Of a DNA stretch of 64,000 bases, positions 1 through 12,610 are shown piece after piece. Numbering within the stretch: position 1 is the stretch's first letter; every line of letters starts with the position of its first letter. This stretch comes from Punica granatum. Taxonomy: Eukaryota; Streptophyta; Magnoliopsida; Myrtales; Lythraceae. The DNA lies in contig NC_045127.1 of the NCBI RefSeq assembly GCF_007655135.1, forward strand, positions 24,160,199 through 24,224,198. The letters are read 5' to 3'. Under the pieces are notes generated by a model. That model was not told the DNA's origin and did no database searches. It was given only the letters and a program-made list of their open reading frames with translations. Position numbers and translations under genes: made by a program.

Positions 1-1082
1 CGAACTTCAACTAGGGAGTCTCGGTGAATGATGTCCGAGGTGGTCTCAATGCGAACGTTGAACGGGAATGCCCCGGTCTTCATTGTTGATGTGGCCCATG
101 GCGGGCGCCTTGTGCAATCGTCATCCCCAACCGTCTCCTGTGGCTCTAGTAGTAGGCGTCTTCTAGAGATGCGTACTCTTGAAGTCGATGGACGTGTGTG
201 ATCCCAGCGGCTCGTTGTTAGTTGATAGCTGTTGGCGGGCCTTTGCCGTAGTGAAGGCCTAACTTGCCTTGGGGCGTTGCTCAATTCCGAGGAAGTCAGT
301 TTCGCCGATGCTGAATGGTTCGCTCGATCACCTTTGTCTTCGACTTCGTAGGGAGGTATCTCATCGTTGGACACTTCCCTCGTCAAAGTATAGGGGAAGG
401 GCTCGAGAAGAGTCCTTGGGGATTTGTGAACCCGTGCATTGTTCCTCGCCTGTGACCGACGATTCCCTATGAAAGACGATAAAGGAGATGATGTACTAGG
501 CGATTATACGGTGGACAGTGTGGTAAGAAATATGGGTGGACCCATAGGAAATTCTCTCGTCCAGTGCGCGACCCATGGGGTGCCGCACGTGGGGGACATT
601 CGTTTTCGGGAGTTTGGTCACCACCACACTGGAGTGGTTAGACCGTGATTAGGGGACATATAAGTGTACTTTCCTTGGGTGCGAGTAGCTAGAGAAGGCT
701 CGAGGAGCCAAGTCTGACGGGAACAAGCTCGTCGAACAGGTCCGGCAAAACTAATAGGGCATCATTGTGACTGTCTTAATGCCCTTTTGAGGGATTTGTT
801 CTGGCCGGGAACCCATTTGGGAATGTATTGTCATAAAGTTAAATAAAAAGGGAATTAGGAAAAACTGTGTTCACAAGCTAATTGTTGCTCCAGCGGTTGA
901 TTGGTGTCCACACTGAAGGGTGTGTTGGGTCTATTCTTTGGTTGGAGGTGCAACTGTGCTAGTAGTTCATGTGGCGGGTGGGCTAGGCCATACTCTGTGT
1001 CAGCATCCCATTTTGGATCACCAATTCAAGCAATGCATATCAGTAATGATTCAACCCACGACTTGAGTATTGATACAGAAGA
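1..1082. other. Unassigned DNA before the first LTR
   Basis: No coding region is recognisable. If the LTR to its right is the 3' LTR of a plus-strand element, this stretch would be that element's 3' internal region, but I see no clear polypurine tract or coding homology, so a solo LTR is equally possible. The LTR's left edge lies at or before about 1,083, because the matching LTR at the other end of the window also runs off the edge at this equivalent point. Confidence 0.4.
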
Positions 1083-2589
1083 AGGCTCAACAAAGCAATA
1101 AATCACTGTTCACCCTCAAGTCAGCAGAGTTATGCGGATGACACAGGTAAACAACAGAAGAACTTCATTGGTCATCAAAAGCCAACAGAGTGACTAGAGA
1201 GTTCAACAACATCCAAAACCAGCATTTTCAAAGTACATTACGGACAATCATATTTTCCGATAGTTCGCTCGACCATCGAAAGATAGATAATATTGGACTC
1301 CAAAAATCCAAATCAGTGCCAAACATATGAAAAGTGTCTTCAAACACATTTTATAGATCATCTGCTCTATACAGAACAGCTTTATGTATACAGACAACTT
1401 TTCAGTGGAAGTCCAAAAATGTCGGTTTATTAAAGAAAATTTAATTCCAAATGTCAGATACAGCCATGTCCCATAAACATACAGAGCATGAGCATCACAA
1501 CAAATCTGTTCCCGGAAGCCATGCAGACACCTCGAATGACTTCCAAGCGGCAAACAAGCATACATTCCTTCGAAAATGTATAACCGAAGACTGGTCTGAT
1601 GGAATAACGGGAAACGAAGTTGACCCTGCATTACCTTGAAAACTCCAGCAGACAGACGCAATTGGGCAAAACAGATTGCATAACCCCTTTTAGTTTCCCG
1701 AGTGACCTCTGATGAGCAGAAAATGCCATTTTTAGTGGAAATCTATGCCCGGAGGTCCTTTTTGCAGAAACTTGGCGCGGAACAATTAGCTTACACAGTA
1801 CTAAACATCCCAAGGCTCAATGTGAAATCGTCAGATTGAATTGCACAACCCATCTAGGCCTCCCGAGCAATAGTTTAAAGGTCTCAGATACACTTTTCTA
1901 GTCCTTAGAAGTCCGTTTTCGACAAACGGAGATCACAGTAATCTCCGAATCGCTCGAGCAACTCAGAAAACAATCCGAGAAATCTAAGTTCGGCCTCCTA
2001 CGACGTCTCTAGCTCCACATTTGCAATACCGGCTTAAGGGTCAACTATTCACGTTGTCTGACAATTTATGTCAAAATAACTAATGTGGGATGCAGCTGCA
2101 AGATATGCTGTCAGAAGCGGTTAACTTTGCTCTGGTCACCTAAAATGAGCAAAACCGGCTTCCGAGCCTCGTACTAACCGGAGGCATTTGCTCACAAAAA
2201 TGGCACTCTTGGACTCATTAAATATGTTTTCTCGCGTTTATCGACAATTCGACGTTCAATTTGAACCACGAGTTTCGAATGTGCGACCAATCGAGACCCG
2301 AGCTTTCTCTTGATTTTTCCTCTTGGACCGTGGGACCCATGGGCTGCCTAAGGGTAGCCACCCCTTTACCCCAATCTTCTTGTCTTGCTTTCTTGCTCAC
2401 TTAGCCAAAAAAATCCAAGGGAAGTTGAAGACAATACTCCAACTTCAAATCCTTCAATTTAATGTTTTTGGCTCTTCCTCTTGAAGAATACTTGGCTCAC
2501 ATTCATCCTCATCCTCATTAGGGCAATCGAATTTTTCTAATCCTTGCCCTAATTACACTTTGTTTTCTTTAATTGCTCATTAGCTTTGT

Positions 2590-2599
2590 CTATATATTG
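2590..2599 (+). promoter_or_regulatory. Probable LTR TATA box
   Basis: CTATATATTG occurs here and at the homologous minus-strand position 62,510-62,501 in the right-hand LTR, although the surrounding sequence has diverged. Conservation in two copies supports it as the retrotransposon TATA box. It implies an R-U5 part of roughly 3.2 kb. Confidence 0.5.
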
Positions 2600-2889
2600 C
2601 TCAAGAGTGATTAAGCTAATCACTTTTTGCTCTTGCACACTCTCTAGTTTTCTCCCTCTAGGAAAATGCTCTCAACTCTCTAGCAACCAGCAACAAGCTT
2701 CAGCTCCTAGAAACCAAAAGAAAACCAAAACAAAATCCTTAGTTCTTAAGCCGTAAACCAATGTTCGACATTCCGACTTAAGTCCAAAAATTTTCAAACT
2801 TCATATCCCACATATTTTGGATCCTTGGAATTCATTTATGAACTCAATTTTTTTATTTGAACCCTTTAAGTTATCATTTCAGGTGATTT

Positions 2890-3420
2890 TTGTGCTCAGT
2901 CGCTCGCTAGGACGCTCAGCCGCACGTCCCAGTCGCACGTATGTATGCCCAGGCGCTCAGTCGGGCGCCCGCTAACGTTCCCGCATGCCCGCTCGTCCGC
3001 TCGTTCACTCGCACATGCACGCCCACAGGCGCTCGCTGCTTCCGCTCGCTCGCTGCTCCCGTACGCGCTCACACGTTCCCGTACTTTCCCAGGCACGCTC
3101 GACGTCCCAAGCATGCATCCATGCAAGCTCGACGTCCCATAACAACGCCTAGACGCATGCAACACGCTCCTTAAAGCCCGCGCACGCCGAGCGCGCCGCT
3201 CACGCCCATCAGCTTGTGCATCTGCTCGCGCCCCGCGGGCTCGCCTGCACTTCCGCGTGCCTGACGCCTTCTAGCGCCCCAACTGCTTGCTCCTGCCGCC
3301 CGATCATCCTTGCAAGTGCACCTAAGCACTCTCTTTTGTGCACAACCGAGTCACCCGACTCTCAAACCCTTCCTCGACTCTTTCCTCGTATTCCAAGGTT
3401 AGGTATAACATTCTCGACTT
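2890..3420. repeat. GC-rich CGCTCG-type low-complexity block in the LTR
   Basis: An imperfect array of short units (CGCTCG, GCTCGCT, GCACGCCC variants) makes this stretch much more GC-rich than the AT-rich LTR around it. Short open frames here are composition artefacts. The right-hand LTR does not carry the same block at the equivalent place. Confidence 0.6.
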
Positions 3421-5831
3421 AGAGGAGTTAAGTTTTTTTACGTTTCTTGCATGTTTATGGAGTAATATGGTATATTAAGCATGTTACACTAGCAAGTTTG
3501 TATTTTTATGTATTTTCATATTATATTATGCATGTTTATTCTCGATTTACGTGCTAGCATGTCGGGAAACATTTGAATCATTGTCAAGAAGACCATTCCG
3601 ACCCTAAAAGAGCAAATGAGCTCTCGGGTTTACCTCCAAGAGAGGTGACTGAATGCTCTCTTACTCTTTTTGGACAAAGAATGGTCTTCTTATCCCGATT
3701 CAAGTTCGATTCCCAAGCTTTGTTACGTTTTTAGCATCCCATGAAGTTGGTATTGTTTTATCGATTCCATAAATAACATGTTTGTGCATGTTTGCATGTT
3801 CAACATGTGCTATCCAAATCATGACGATACCATTGTGTGCCATTGTAATTTTAAAATCTTCGCAAATCAAGAGTTAAAACACATTTAAAATTGTTATTTT
3901 TCAAATAACATCCATGGATTTGTGTAACGGTGACCTTTTCGGGCCTATTTGGTTCCGAGGGTATTATAGACACATCTTGGTCACCGAGTCACGAATCGTT
4001 TTCATAATTAATGCATTCGGTAATAATCCCTAAGCATTAATTCCGCGATCGGGTTAATCGGGACGCTCACATGATTAAACCCACTTGGCACTAATAAGTT
4101 TTACATTAATTGACAATTAACTGATAACTCACGTTGATGAGTTGTCAAATGATGTTAATGCCCTTTTCAAAACTCGCATTTCCAAAATCCCGAAAAACGC
4201 GGGCCGATATAGTATGGACGTCTAGAAAGGACTTGTGTGTCTCAACTTGAGTTTTTACCTGATTTCAAGTAACTAAGGTTATGATACAAAAGATCTTTTT
4301 AGATCACTTCCGGAAAGATTAACCGATTCTTTGTTTTTTCGGGGTTCTTACATAACCCTGGACGATCCAGGGAATTGGTCGACACCGATTACAGGCCGAG
4401 GTGGCCCGCAATGCGATGTTTCCTTTTTCTGAAAACAATTTTCAAATAAAGGGTAAAAATTGTCTTTTCACAATTCAGCGACACCCCTAGGGTTAGCTTG
4501 ACAGAAACACTAGAGTATCAGGATAAGAATAGGCTATCTGTTTAGGTGCAGATTCATCTGCAAAGCCTTTTCTTATCCATTGATGAATTTTTGTCATCCT
4601 ATTGTAGACTCGGGTAATTAGAACAGTTATCTCTGTCACAAAACATGCAAAATGCTGATTAACATTTCACTCGAACTAACCAAACACTAGATAATGGTTA
4701 AGTGGAACTCTAGGTTCCAAATCTAGAGTCAAAACACGAGTTTGGTGAATTCAATGGAATTTCAGTGTCACAATACAGAACAAATCTAAAAGCAATCCAC
4801 ACACAAAGGACTTGACTACAGACACCATGTTTGTCAGGTCCTTGAAACAAAGCCGAATGCAAAATGTTTTACACTGGTTTGCTTGTTTAAGATATGGCAT
4901 TTGCTTGCAAAAAATACACTTGGGTTAATAATCTGTTAATCCACGTACACTCGACAATAACAAACACATTGTCGGCAAGTCACATTGTTGTTTGTTACTT
5001 TTATGCTCTTGTTTGCCCATGCGAGTTTAGCCCGACCCATAGGACACATCACACTTAAGGTTCAACGCCCTAATCATCGATCACAGGGTCCAACGCCCTA
5101 TTCACTGAGAGCTCAGTTGAATTTTAGTTTTTCGGTATTTCCCTGAACTCACGGCGAGTCTGAGCGGAATAATAACCGAAAGCAAACTCACTGGGATTTG
5201 ACCATTTGCTATTTGTAATTTGCTGTATTTTGAGAGTATTGTAAGGATTTTATTTTGTACATTTATTTCGTAAGAATTCTAGTCAGTGAGAGAACGGTCC
5301 GAGAGTCGAATTAATCGAATCGGTCCACTGCTTGCCTAGACAAAAGTAATCCCAAGATCTCGTGGTTTCGGTTCACGCAAGAATTCAAACATCATAGTTT
5401 GATGAACCGTAAAGCAAGATTGTGAACTGATTCCCCGACATGCGAGTTTACTTCTCTCTCGGCTCCTCAACCGACATCGTTTAATTCATCGAATTTCTGG
5501 TGTCAAAACGTGTACGCTGAGCGCATCTTAATTCAAGTGATAAATAATTAAAACATGCAAGCCTAGCAAACAAGAGTACTAAAAGGGCGTGCGGGATATA
5601 GGCCAGCACGTAACGTGAACCCCTGAACTTGGACTTTCCGGTTCCGCATAGACCAATGCCTTAGCAAAACTAAGTGTTTCATACCCCTCGACCTTCGAGT
5701 CTTAAAATGATACGTGGCGACTCCTTCTCATGCGTGTCCGTAACGCATCCCCGAGAAGGTGGACACTTCCAAGCCGTGCGATTCGGTCGCGCGCATGCGA
5801 GCCCCGACGAGAGCACATTCGGGTCCATACA

Positions 5832-6329
5832 CTCTGTATGTTGGAACTGTCGCTTGCGATCTTTAACTGAGGGAGGGTTAGACCTCAGTGTTGAAGTTTC
5901 CAAGAGCTGGATGAGAGTTGTTTGTTGTCCCGGTTATGGTCGTTCGGGATTCAGACTGCCTTCTTGTTGGGTATTTCCTGCAATGGCAAAAGGAAAAATA
6001 AATAAAGAACAAGAATTGTCTTCAATTTTAATGCAATGGCGTAGGGAAGCGAACTGGCCTAGTAGACGTCGTGCGAGCACGCCAAGGGACATGCGTTGTG
6101 AGTAGGTACAGCGCAGAGGGACGCGCTCGGTTGCGTAAGTGGCTACGCCCTGTTATGTTGAGTCAGTGAGGGTTAGCTTCCCCCTGGAAGATAGGTCGGC
6201 CCTTCGGCCATAGCGCGCCTTACCGTGGAAGAAGGGTCAAGACCACAAGTGGTCTACCTGTGAAGGTTGACACGACTTGCCTGTCTTGCGGCTGTGCGTG
6301 GTGGCCACCGTGCAAAACAATAAATATAG
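5832..6329. other. Junction DNA between two retrotransposon pieces
   Basis: The sequence leaves LTR homology at 5,831 and re-enters homology to a minus-strand Tat-like internal region at about 6,330. I see no gene or convincing target-site duplication. The open frame crossing the LTR edge is not coding, because its first half is LTR. Confidence 0.4.
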
Positions 6330-7604
6330 AATGCATGTGATGTGTGAGTTTTGAAAAATACTAATGCGCTCATTCACATTGACTAGAAAGATTCAAAGTA
6401 CAATGCAAGTTTGAAAGTAAAATCCTAAGTCGGTTTTACATCGCGCGAGCAAACGTCGCTTTGGAAAGTACCTGCTCTAGACCGAGACCCCATGGATGTA
6501 TACGGACCTCTGCGGTTCTTCTTCATGGACCTCTCCAAAACAACGTTCGCCCGAGACAGTTCTTGATCACATCTCTGCAGCTCGGTGTGGACATGAGCAA
6601 GTTCCATTAGAGTTGACACCGGTCGGTGAGTTCCTTGTCCTTCTCAGCTATCTCCCTACGAAGACGATCCCTCTTAATTCTAGTATTGGCGAGCTCGAAG
6701 AGGAAGATATCCCAACAGGGGTGCCAGTCTTGATCTGTGAAGGTTCGATGAGATCCTTATGCGCCAGCAGTTGTGGGTCCGATATTCCTCGATGGTCAAT
6801 GTGGGTTCGATGCCCTGAATGCTGTAGAGAGCATGGACTGGACCCCTGAATGCAACGACTTCAAGGAAGCTCCAGTCTGTCTAGCGAGTGGCCAGTAGAG
6901 GGATGTCTCTGCTGAAGGCGGTGACGTAGTCGTGTGCAGACTAGTCCAAATGCGGGTGATGTCATTCAGGGGCAGCAAGACGAGGTGGAGGAGCGAAAAA
7001 GAGGCTGAGCGTGACATCCCTTACCAAGAAGACAAGAAACCAACTTAGACTCCTCGATGTGAATGACCCCTAGCATTTTTTAAAGAACCGTGTGATGCAT
7101 GCTTGCAAGAAAATAAATGCCCATGGCTTAATATACAAATTACAAGCTACATGTACATCTTTCTCAAAATAGAAAAAGACTCAAGAGCTTGTAAGCCCAC
7201 TCAATGACCCGTTGATGAAGTCGACAAAAGGCTGGCATAGACGCAAAGCACGATGTGGGGCTTTGTTCTATTGGGACCGTGCTTTCCAAGGATGGGGGCT
7301 CCCTATTCAAGGGTGTGAATTCCTTAAAATCAAGCGGGGTCTTTTGAGGCTGTATCGGCAACCCAACTACGCGGCGTGCCCGTACTCGAAACCTCTATCT
7401 AACCTGTGCTTCCTAATATCGGTTGTGGGACGTGATCCATAGGTACCTAGAATTAGAATGATATGCAATACATGTGCATAAAATAGATGAGCATAAAATA
7501 AATGGACAGAAAATATATGAAAGCGGTAAATAAATAAACACAGCAAACAGACAAATGGAATCATGCCCAAACCCTCTGAAGTGCCCCCAATGGAGTCACC
7601 AAGC
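6330..7604 (-). mobile_element. Degraded 5' internal region of a minus-strand Tat-like element
   Basis: Positions 7,300-7,470 match the leader of the right-hand element (58,450-58,640). Positions 6,330-6,400 match 56,465-56,540, the spacer between its DUF7745-like gene and gag. The roughly 1.3 kb that encode the DUF7745-like protein in the right-hand element are mostly missing or scrambled here. No intact coding frame remains. Confidence 0.6.
7584..7601 (-). promoter_or_regulatory. Retrotransposon primer-binding site (minus)
   Basis: Read on the minus strand this is TGGTGACTCCATTGGGGG, three bases after the LTR end at 7,605. It differs by one base over the shared part from the site at 58,743-58,759. 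TGGYGACTCC-type sites follow the 5' LTR in plant Tat/Ogre elements, where a tRNA-Arg primer has been reported. The tRNA identity here is inferred. Confidence 0.7.
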
Positions 7605-10200
7605 TGTGCAGACCCGAATTTCATCTCGTTGGGGCCGCATGCGAGCACGCTGATCGCACGGCTTGGGAGTATCCACCTTCCCGGGGGACGCGTGATAGAC
7701 ACGCGTGAGAATGAGTCGCCACTACTTGTTTACGACCCGAAAGTCGAGGGCCAGTGAGTTGCCCGGGTTTAGGGGTGAGTAATACACTTAGTTAGTCATG
7801 GCATATGGTCTTGTGGAACCAGAAGTTCCAAATTCGGGGGTTCTGTTACGTGCAGGCATATATCCTACACGCACTATTGGTACTCTAATTTGTCTAAGAT
7901 TTTTCGTTTTTAATTTATTTACCGAGTTTATTAGGTTTCGCTCGACTCCCCCGGTTTGACACTGTAAATTCGTGGAAACAATCGATTCGGTCTAAGAGAC
8001 TGAAAAAGGGGCGGATCTTTGGGTCAAGAGATCGGTCCACCATCCTCGTATCTCGGCTAACCAGACCATGACGCCGATTCATGTGGACCGAACCCGTGAC
8101 TCGTATGGTCTTGCTCGTCTCGAGGACCCATAAACCGACTCGATTGGTTCCGACTCTCAGTCTCCACGCTTACCGACCGAGATTGTTACATAAATAAGTG
8201 CACAAACAAATACCTCGCAATTTACTCTCAAATAATAAATATAAATTATAACAAATTGATCCCCACTGACTCACGTTCGGCCAATATTTCGTTCGCACTC
8301 ACCATGAGTTTTGGAAAGACCGAAACAAAAATTAATGCGGCACGGGCTCATGAGAGCTGGAGGTTGGGTCTGATTGAACCAACGGATCCTAGGAGGGCCA
8401 AATAGTCCTCAAGATAGCCTTGGGACCAATCGAGTTCTTGGGTGATTGTCTAACCTCATTTCACACATCTCGACTCGAGTCATCCTTCGATTGGACACTA
8501 CTTGTGTCGAAATGATGAATCGGGACTAGACCCCATACTGTGCTCGAGTCGTGTGAACTCAGTGTGGGGGGCATTGGACCTCGTGATCGATAGTTGGGGC
8601 GTTAGACCTCGTGTGAACCGTATCTTATGGGTTCGGACTTGAACCGTCATAAAACGGACAAAAACAAATAAAAACAAATAAAAACAAATAAAAATAGACG
8701 AAAACAAATAAAAACATATGAACACAGACAAGTTGTGCGTTGATTGTCGTATTTACGTGATTATCAAATTATGAACTAGGGTTGCTTAACAATTGTGTTT
8801 CTACCCTAAACAGACAAAAACAAAGAAATTATGTGTGGTGATAATTGACCATAGATCGCCCTAAAAGGGCATGTAGCATTCGACTTTACTTAAAAGGACT
8901 TGACAAACATGATGTCTGTTGTCAAGCCATGAGTGCGTGGATTTCTTTTAAATTTTGTTGTTTTGTGACACTGACAGATTAACAAATTATGACAGAAGTG
9001 TATTTTGCCAAAAACCTAAAACCTAGGGTTTTGACCCTCCCATTTCTATGTGTTTGATTATGTCGAGTGTGTGATTAGTCCAGTTTCGTGTTTTATGATA
9101 GATAAACCCAATCTAAACACAAACTTAAGGAAGTGAGAACGCGAAACACCACGGAAGTGCCAAAGTCTCTGCTCTTGCCCTATAAAGAACCGGACAATCT
9201 TTCACAGGTCGTCCCCATTTGCATCTCTAGTCCACATTCTTAAGCGCCCGAATCTATATCAGAATGACAAAAACACTTCAATCGGATAAAGAGGGGCAAT
9301 GCAAATGACACTTGCACCCACATGGGTTGCCCATCTTTACCGGTGGCTCAGAGTGTTTTGATCACTCTAACCCTAGGTTTGTCGGTAAATCATAAACTGA
9401 TAATCTTGCCCTTAAGACAGAAAAATTGTTTTGCTAAAATGAGACTGAGTGATGCGGGCCACTTCGGCCAATAGCTGGTGTCGATCAATCCACTGGATTC
9501 ACCCCACAAGAGCCGGAAGATTGGTTAGTCTGCCCAGAAGTAGTCTAAGAAGAACTCTCGTATTCCGACCTGAGCCGCCTCAAATTGGGCCCAAACTCGA
9601 TTTAGGACCCGTAAGTCCTTCCAAGATATCCATGCTACACGGACCACACGTCTCGATATTTGTAAAAATTGTGGATTTAGAAAAGGGCATGATTATCAGT
9701 CACGATTTATCGACTCGATTACAAATTATTAACCGGTTCATACAATTTATTTAGGAGCCAAGTGAATTAATTATCCGAGTTAGTTGTCCCAATTCACTAC
9801 GCTTGTGAGATTGATTAAATTAAATGAATTTTCCTAATGCTTTGATTTGCGAGTTTCGAGCTGTAGAGCCGGCCATGGGTGGACTATTTGATGAGAGCTT
9901 TAATTCCCGACCGACTTGAAATTAAATTCCGATTTTAAACTAACCCTACATGATTAATCTGGTTCGTGTGAGGTCTTTGTTAAAATGCATTCAAACATCC
10001 AAAAACACACAAAACATGGTCACAATGATAACGACTAAATTTATTTTGTCGGTTTTACGTCCAAGTGATCAACTGGTCGAATTTACCCCTCAAAGCCAAG
10101 TGAGCAAGAAATTAATTCGTACGGATTCATTTCATTTCATACAACCGGTTTTAGGGCCGATACTTTAAAATATTCAAATTCGTGCTTATGTCAGTTCTTA
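7605..10200 (-). mobile_element. Long LTR of a Tat/Ogre-like element, minus orientation
   Basis: The LTR ends (minus strand) in TCTGCACA at 7,605, next to the primer-binding site. Homology to the right-hand LTR is visible at 7,605-7,760, 8,270-8,330, 9,370-9,640 and 9,650-9,900, all in the same orientation, so this is the 5' LTR of a minus-strand element. Identity fades past about 10,200; the true right end could lie anywhere up to the viral insertion at 11,941. An A-rich short tandem repeat (AAATAAAAAC units) sits at about 8,656-8,716. Confidence 0.7.
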
Positions 10201-11940
10201 TTATTGCATATCTCGGTTTTAAGAAGTCGAGTTCATATTATCAAACCGGTTCATGCCGTTCTCACCTAAAGACTCGTACTTCGAGACATCATCAACCATG
10301 CAAACATCGAAGCAATCCAATAAGGGAGGCCTACACGTGCCACTAAGATCGAGAATTTGTACCTCTCTCGAACTGGTGTCGAGAGAAACTTGTGGGACTA
10401 CGAAACTCTTTTGGACCCAAGTTGAAATGGGCTGTCTTGGCTCACCACCGAGGCTGGAAAGCTCAGCAACAGCTCGAGGAGACCTGAGACACGAGGCAGG
10501 CAGCTCAGGAAAGCTCAAAGCGGGCTGAAGAACAACTTGGGAAGCTCGGGGAGCTCGATGGAACCTGGATAGCAACTCGAGGAAGCTCAAAGTGGGTTGA
10601 ACAGCAGCTTGGAAGCTCGAGGGTGGTTGTTCTGGTCTGTTGAACCGTGAAGGAGATTGAGGGTGATGGAGGCAGGTGAGCTGTGAAGGAATCGATGGTG
10701 AGTGTGCGTGAGCTGAGGGAGGGAATGAAAAGAATGGTGGATTTGGCAGCTAAGTAGAAGAAAGAAAGTGATGGTATCAAGGTGACAAATAAAAAAGGGT
10801 TGTATTTGTGGAGGCCAAGAGCAGGAAGAGGCCGTGGGTTGGAGATGAATAAATGGTGAAGAGAAGTGAGAGGCAGAGGTGAATGATCAAGAAGAGAAAG
10901 GGAGGTTTGCATGTGTTGCTAAGAGAGGCTGAGAGAAAGACAAGGTGGGAGGCTCGGGGCAGTGGTGGTGATGGAGAGCTTGTGATGTCTTTGTAGAGCG
11001 TGAGTTGAGGGACTAAGTGAGGTGATCCGAGGGAGAATGTCAGTCGTGATGATGTGAGGGAATAGAGGTGAAGAACGGTGAGGTGAACTCAGTTGGGAGC
11101 ATGTAAGATGGAGAGAAAAGAAGGTGATGTTCTGTTGTGGTAGGGGTAAACCACCGAGAGGGAAGAAGAGAGGGAATGAGCTGGTTGAGCTGTGTCATGG
11201 CCAGGGAGAATGAGCTAGAATTTAATGGTAATGGTGAGGAGATGACGAACCGAGCCAGGGAGCTAGGAGGGCGATGGAATCATGAAAAGAAAGAAAAAAA
11301 AATCTAGAATGGAAGAGGGAGATGGGAGAAAGCTGGAACCGAGACCTGGAGAAGATGGAGTGTGATGGATATCAATTTTGTTGTTGGGGATCACAAGAAA
11401 AAGGAGAGTAATGTTGTTACTGACTGCAAGAGCCGAAGCTAGGGAGAGAGAGAGCTCATAGAAGAAGTGATGGATTGCAGAAGTGATGAGGCCCGGATCC
11501 AATCATGTTGGAAAGGATATAGTAGAAGGAAGAGAAGTCTCAGTGAAGTCTATATGTTTGTCTTTTCTTGCCGTGAGGAAGAAGAAGAACCAGAAGGGTC
11601 CTAGAGCTTGCATGTGATCAGAAAGAGCAGGGAGTTGCAGGAGGAAAGGTGCGGCTGGATGAGATGGAAAAATGGCCGGAAATTGGTTATTAGGGTAGGC
11701 GCCGAAATCTTCTCGTGGGCTCAGACAAGTTGCCTGATCAATCTTTTGCAGGAAGGAAGAAATAAAAATAAGGAAAAGACAGAGGAAGAAGAAGGAAAGG
11801 AAACAAAAGAAGAAGGATCTTGGGGAAAAGAAGTGGCAGGCTTCATGGGGGGGCTTCAATAACTTCACTCTAGCTACAACTTCATTTGCAGCCGCTAAAT
11901 GGGGATTAAAAGAATCATTCACAAGTTTCCCCACTCTAAT
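10201..11940. other. Purine-rich stretch without genes
   Basis: The plus strand is strongly G+A rich (many GAGG, GAAGAAG and AGCTCGG runs), which produces long frames on the minus strand rich in Ser, Pro, Leu and Phe. Their composition and lack of any domain argue against genes. It may be the far part of the LTR that starts at 7,605. It ends abruptly at the viral junction near 11,940. Confidence 0.4.
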
Positions 11941-12028
11941 GTCGTAGGGGATAAACCATGGAATACAGGAAGAACAAGGATCTGATATGCATAGACTGTC
12001 AAGATAAATATAAGATCAACATGGAAGA

Positions 12029-12034
12029 TTTATT
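12029..12034 (-). terminator. Viral poly(A) signal, copy 1
   Basis: AATAAA on the minus strand, about 250 bases downstream of the TATA box in the same orientation. This gives the short terminal redundancy expected of a pararetroviral pregenomic RNA. Confidence 0.7.
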
Positions 12035-12283
12035 CAAACACTTAGCCCATGATGGGCCGAAGGGAGTACATGGTTTTTAAGAAAACAAAAGAAAACATGA
12101 AAATAAAAAGGAATGAGTCTGAAAGAACTCAATCCATGCTTACACTGGAACTTACACTCAGAAAGGGGGTTGGAGGATCCGGGTTATGGGAGTCGGATGA
12201 TTACATATCAGAAGAAAGAAAAGAGAAGAAGAGAGAATTATGTGTTGTGGAAGTGAGTCCCCCCTCGATGCTGGAAGGAGAGT

Positions 12284-12610
12284 CCTCTTATAGGCAGTGG
12301 TGGATGCCTTGTAGCTGTGCAGCCTTGAACTGTGCACTCACATGCGGGGTACTGTCGAGCTCAGCTGAAGAACTGTAGCTACAGTGACCTTTTTTGTCGC
12401 AAATAGTGACAGGAGGCTGCTTTATGTCGGGCACGCTCGCCGAAAGGTTTTTTGTCCGTTATGGTACCACTGTGAGTAGTGGTGGGACGCTTCCGGAGAT
12501 TGCGCTGATTATGTCGGGGCTTAGCCTTTTGAGCCGAAAGGTTTTTTGTCCGGTAATGATCCACGTGTCTGAGACGGTGGGCGGACGCTCTCGGTTGCTG
12601 GGGCTAGCAA
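12284..12610 (-). promoter_or_regulatory. Pregenomic RNA promoter, copy 1
   Basis: The minus strand carries a G-box (CACGTG) and two copies of CGGACAAAAAACCTTTCGGC about 94 bases apart, followed by the TATA box CTATAAGAGG at 12,293-12,284. The arrangement matches the regions at 20,742, 27,212 and 30,176. By analogy with the CaMV 35S promoter it should drive the full-length RNA. Confidence 0.75.

Larger units (their letters stand above)
1083..5831 (+). mobile_element. Long LTR of a Tat/Ogre-like Ty3/gypsy retrotransposon, plus orientation
   Basis: This segment is the diverged reverse complement of the LTR at 58,763-64,000. Matching landmarks include about 1,260-1,400 with 63,640-63,800, 2,280-2,400 with 62,745-62,830, 4,200-4,440 with 60,180-60,400, and 5,590-5,831 with 58,763-59,030. 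Its 3' end, GGGTCCATACA, ends in the usual CA. The sequence then diverges from the other elements, which continue into a primer-binding site, so this is a solo LTR or the 3' LTR of an element lying to the left. LTRs of about 5 kb are known in the Tat/Ogre lineage. The LTR codes for nothing recognisable. The left limit is a minimum. Confidence 0.75.

Noticed and set aside
2896..3422. Overlapping Arg/Ala/Cys-rich frames on both strands
   Set aside because: They come from the CGCTCG low-complexity block within an LTR.
5674..6105. 143-codon frame starting within the LTR
   Set aside because: Its first 50 codons are LTR sequence and the rest shows no domain or conservation.
10505..11934. Minus-strand Ser/Pro/Leu/Phe-rich frames
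   Set aside because: Explained by the purine-rich plus strand; no domain, no paired copies.
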